A DNA stretch of 64,000 bases from Bacteroidales bacterium (GTDB taxonomy: Bacteria; Bacteroidota; Bacteroidia; Bacteroidales; F082): positions 1 through 64,000 of the forward strand of contig JAKSMV010000002.1 in assembly GCA_024400425.1 (NCBI GenBank), written 5' to 3'. The translations under genes were made by a program, and so were the position numbers. Positions 62,196 to 64,000 of this stretch are shown here, piece after piece. The notes under the pieces were generated by a model. The model ran no database searches. It had not been told where the DNA came from and worked only from the letters and a program-made list of their open reading frames with translations. Positions within the stretch are counted from its first letter, which is position 1. Every line of letters begins with the position of its first letter.

Positions 62196-63146
62196 TCATC
62201 CAAATCTGCTTTTCATCAATTTGTAAACCTGCACATAGTTTTTTGGAAACATTTGGAAAAGGACAAACTCAATTTTATACTTCAATTGACTTTTAAATAA
62301 TGATCCAAAAACCTCTTTGTTTTCAAAAAGATACAAATTAAATTTTTCAATTTCGGCGACATCGGACCTTATTATTATGTTTAAAGCATTATTAATCAAC
62401 ACAGAAATATTATAATCAAAAACCTTTCTGACATCATCTTCTTTTATGAATTGTTTGGAAAACAAAGATAAATGCTTTGAAACCAAAACACAATCATACG
62501 CCCTCTTAGGTTTAGGAACTTGGGTAATTGAATGAGGATCTCTATAGACTGTATAAAGGACTTTGTCGATAACAACAACCGATTGGGCATAAAACAATAA
62601 TCTAGGAGTCAATTCCGAATCTTCATGATAAATACCAGGGAAAAACTTAAGATTATTCTTCAAAAGAAAAACACGTCGATAGATATAAAATGGAGAACAA
62701 TGAGTCCATTTGCCACAAAGTAAAATATCCCTGCCACTTTTAACTTCAACAGGAATATTGTTTCGGACTACATCTTCACCTTCGGTACGTGCACAAATAG
62801 GAATTATATCCGGATTGGATTCTGATGCGTCATCAATCTGCTTTACTGCGTTATCAGAGACACAGTCATCAGCGTCAACGAACCACACATAATCACCTCG
62901 TGCAGCATCAACACCACTGTTCCTTGCCATTGACAATCCTGCATTGGCTTGATCTATCACCCTAATATTATCATATTGATTGGCATATTCCTTGACATAC
63001 TCTAATGAATTATCTGTAGACCCATCATTTACTACAATCAACTCATAGTCATCAGGTTTCACATCTTGCTGATGAAGGCAACTATTTAAGCATTTTTTTA
63101 TATACTTCGCTTTATTATAAACAGTAATGATAATTGACAAATTCAT
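62196..63146 (-). CDS. Glycosyltransferase family 2
   Basis: A 316-aa GT-A enzyme: LSIIITVYNKAKYIKKCLNS, VVNDGSTDNSLEYV and WFVDADDCVSD carry the nucleotide-sugar and metal (DxD) sites. Probably adds a residue to the lipid-linked repeat unit. Lies 11 bp after the EpsG-like polymerase gene; AT-rich compared with the left half of the window. Confidence 0.92.
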   Translation of the reverse strand: MNLSIIITVYNKAKYIKKCLNSCLHQQDVKPDDYELIVVNDGSTDNSLEYVKEYANQYDNIRVIDQANAGLSMARNSGVDAARGDYVWFVDADDCVSDNAVKQIDDASESNPDIIPICARTEGEDVVRNNIPVEVKSGRDILLCGKWTHCSPFYIYRRVFLLKNNLKFFPGIYHEDSELTPRLLFYAQSVVVIDKVLYTVYRDPHSITQVPKPKRAYDCVLVSKHLSLFSKQFIKEDDVRKVFDYNISVLINNALNIIIRSDVAEIEKFNLYLFENKEVFGSLFKSQLKYKIEFVLFQMFPKNYVQVYKLMKSRFG

Positions 63147-63157
63147 ACAACAAACTA

Positions 63158-64000
63158 TTACATAAAATGTCTAATATAATAATCATAAGGATAATTACCA
63201 AACATAGAATTCTGGTATGCAAAAGTAATAAACAGATAGACGAACACAATGGCCAAAGAAATCCCGCTCTTTATGCCAATATTCTGCAATAATGACAATA
63301 ATGATTCGACCAAAAACACAGCATAAGGTATGGCAAAATAATATGAAATTCTATGCACCGCAATACCTCCAGAAATCGTGTTGACAACAAAATAAAGAAT
63401 GAATATAGGTGCCAGAAGGAAATACTTATTTGACCGTTTCATAAACGAGGTAAAAAAAGCAATAATAAAGCACCCATCCATTTCCAGCAATTTCATATAA
63501 CCATAATTCGATTCATTCAAAAATGATTCATAATAATCCGAATACGAGGATGAAAAAGTAGACAAAAAGCCACCAAAAACGTTTCCTACAGACAAATGGA
63601 AAGCATAGAATACATTACACAAAATAAAAAGAGACCATAAAAAAGCCCGTGAAAAAAAGAAATCTCTGTGTTTGTCAAATAACCAGCATATAACGAAAAC
63701 CACCAGCAACAGGATGGAACTTGAATGGAAAAAAGACCCCAACACAATACAAACGACACATTTCAAATATTTCTTTTCCATGAAAAAAGGCAACGAATAA
63801 ATAAACAACGCAATGGCAACACCTTGACGCATTGCTCCCAATAATGAAAAAGACAACGAAAACGCCATCATACACATCATTATCGTAGCAGAGAATTTAT
63901 CCTCTAAATCCAATCGTTTAATCCCTAAATAAACTAACAAAACCTCAATCGAAAACAAAAACAATTGAAAAAACTCAAAATACGGCACAATCCTTTTCGA
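63158..64000 (-). CDS. EpsG-like polysaccharide polymerase (partial, 5' end outside window)
   Basis: At least 280 residues, with many hydrophobic segments (MCMMAFSLSFSLLGAMRQGV, FLWSLFILCNVFYAFHLSVG, YYFAIPYAVFLVESLLSLL). The SLSFSLLGAMRQGVAIALF stretch with the RQ pair resembles EpsG/Wzy proteins that polymerise repeat units at the periplasmic face. The frame is open to the right edge; the internal GTG at 63988 is unlikely to be the true start. Confidence 0.8.
   Translation of the reverse strand, partial: SKRIVPYFEFFQLFLFSIEVLLVYLGIKRLDLEDKFSATIMMCMMAFSLSFSLLGAMRQGVAIALFIYSLPFFMEKKYLKCVVCIVLGSFFHSSSILLLVVFVICWLFDKHRDFFFSRAFLWSLFILCNVFYAFHLSVGNVFGGFLSTFSSSYSDYYESFLNESNYGYMKLLEMDGCFIIAFFTSFMKRSNKYFLLAPIFILYFVVNTISGGIAVHRISYYFAIPYAVFLVESLLSLLQNIGIKSGISLAIVFVYLFITFAYQNSMFGNYPYDYYIRHFM

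Overview
The window reads as chromosomal DNA of a Bacteroidota species, most likely order Bacteroidales. The reasons are several secreted proteins with type IX secretion (T9SS) C-terminal sorting domains, TAnnTTTG -7 promoter elements in front of many genes, an EF-G paralog of the Bacteroides EF-G2 kind, MacB/FtsX-type export operons and short dispersed palindromic repeats typical of gut and oral Bacteroidales. The genus cannot be fixed from the sequence. No rRNA, complete insertion sequence or CRISPR array is visible; there is one tRNA (Asn).

Region 1 (1-23.6 kb) is mostly housekeeping and envelope genes. It holds pgk coupled to an orphan CARF-nuclease (Card1/Can2-like), a lipid kinase, T9SS cargo, a four-gene translationally coupled operon of secreted or lipid-anchored proteins ending in a large leucine-rich-repeat protein, a radical SAM protein with an extra C-terminal domain, a complete ABC tripartite exporter (ATPase, two permeases, adaptor, TolC), two more secreted proteins, an EF-G paralog without the catalytic histidine, a PfkB kinase and tRNA-Asn.

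Region 2 (23.7-64 kb) is a very large surface-polysaccharide locus, almost all on the minus strand: glycosyltransferases, mannose-1-phosphate guanylyltransferase, a CapD-type dehydratase, a DegT aminotransferase, two initiating sugar transferases, UDP-glucose dehydrogenase, acetyltransferases and an EpsG-like polymerase running off the right edge. A fucose-type permease, a mutarotase and a fused nucleotidyltransferase/GHMP kinase look like a sugar-salvage branch. ACP, ketosynthase III, SDR and a NeuD-like acyltransferase look like a dedicated route to an acyl decoration. Two tandem sugar-transfer ATP-grasp enzymes sit beside them.

The capsule locus is interrupted by defence-like modules: a Cas2/SinR-like protein with a DUF3696 ATPase and an unknown partner (47.7-49.9 kb); a RloB/ATPase pair resembling AbiL (50.2-52.2 kb); a DUF262/HEPN/uracil-DNA-glycosylase-like group (55.3-58.0 kb); and Fic, DUF4143 ATPase and GxxExxY genes (37.6-41.8 and 53.6-55.0 kb). 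The first two modules are each bounded by 5' remnants of the same initiating sugar transferase gene, so they appear to have entered between a glycosyltransferase gene and the start of its neighbour. Other relics (a sugar transferase 3' end, two nucleotide-sugar dehydrogenase fragments, a GNAT fragment and a split GxxExxY gene) and several MITE-like or hairpin repeats, two of them inserted in frame in a dehydrogenase gene, show repeated recombination here.
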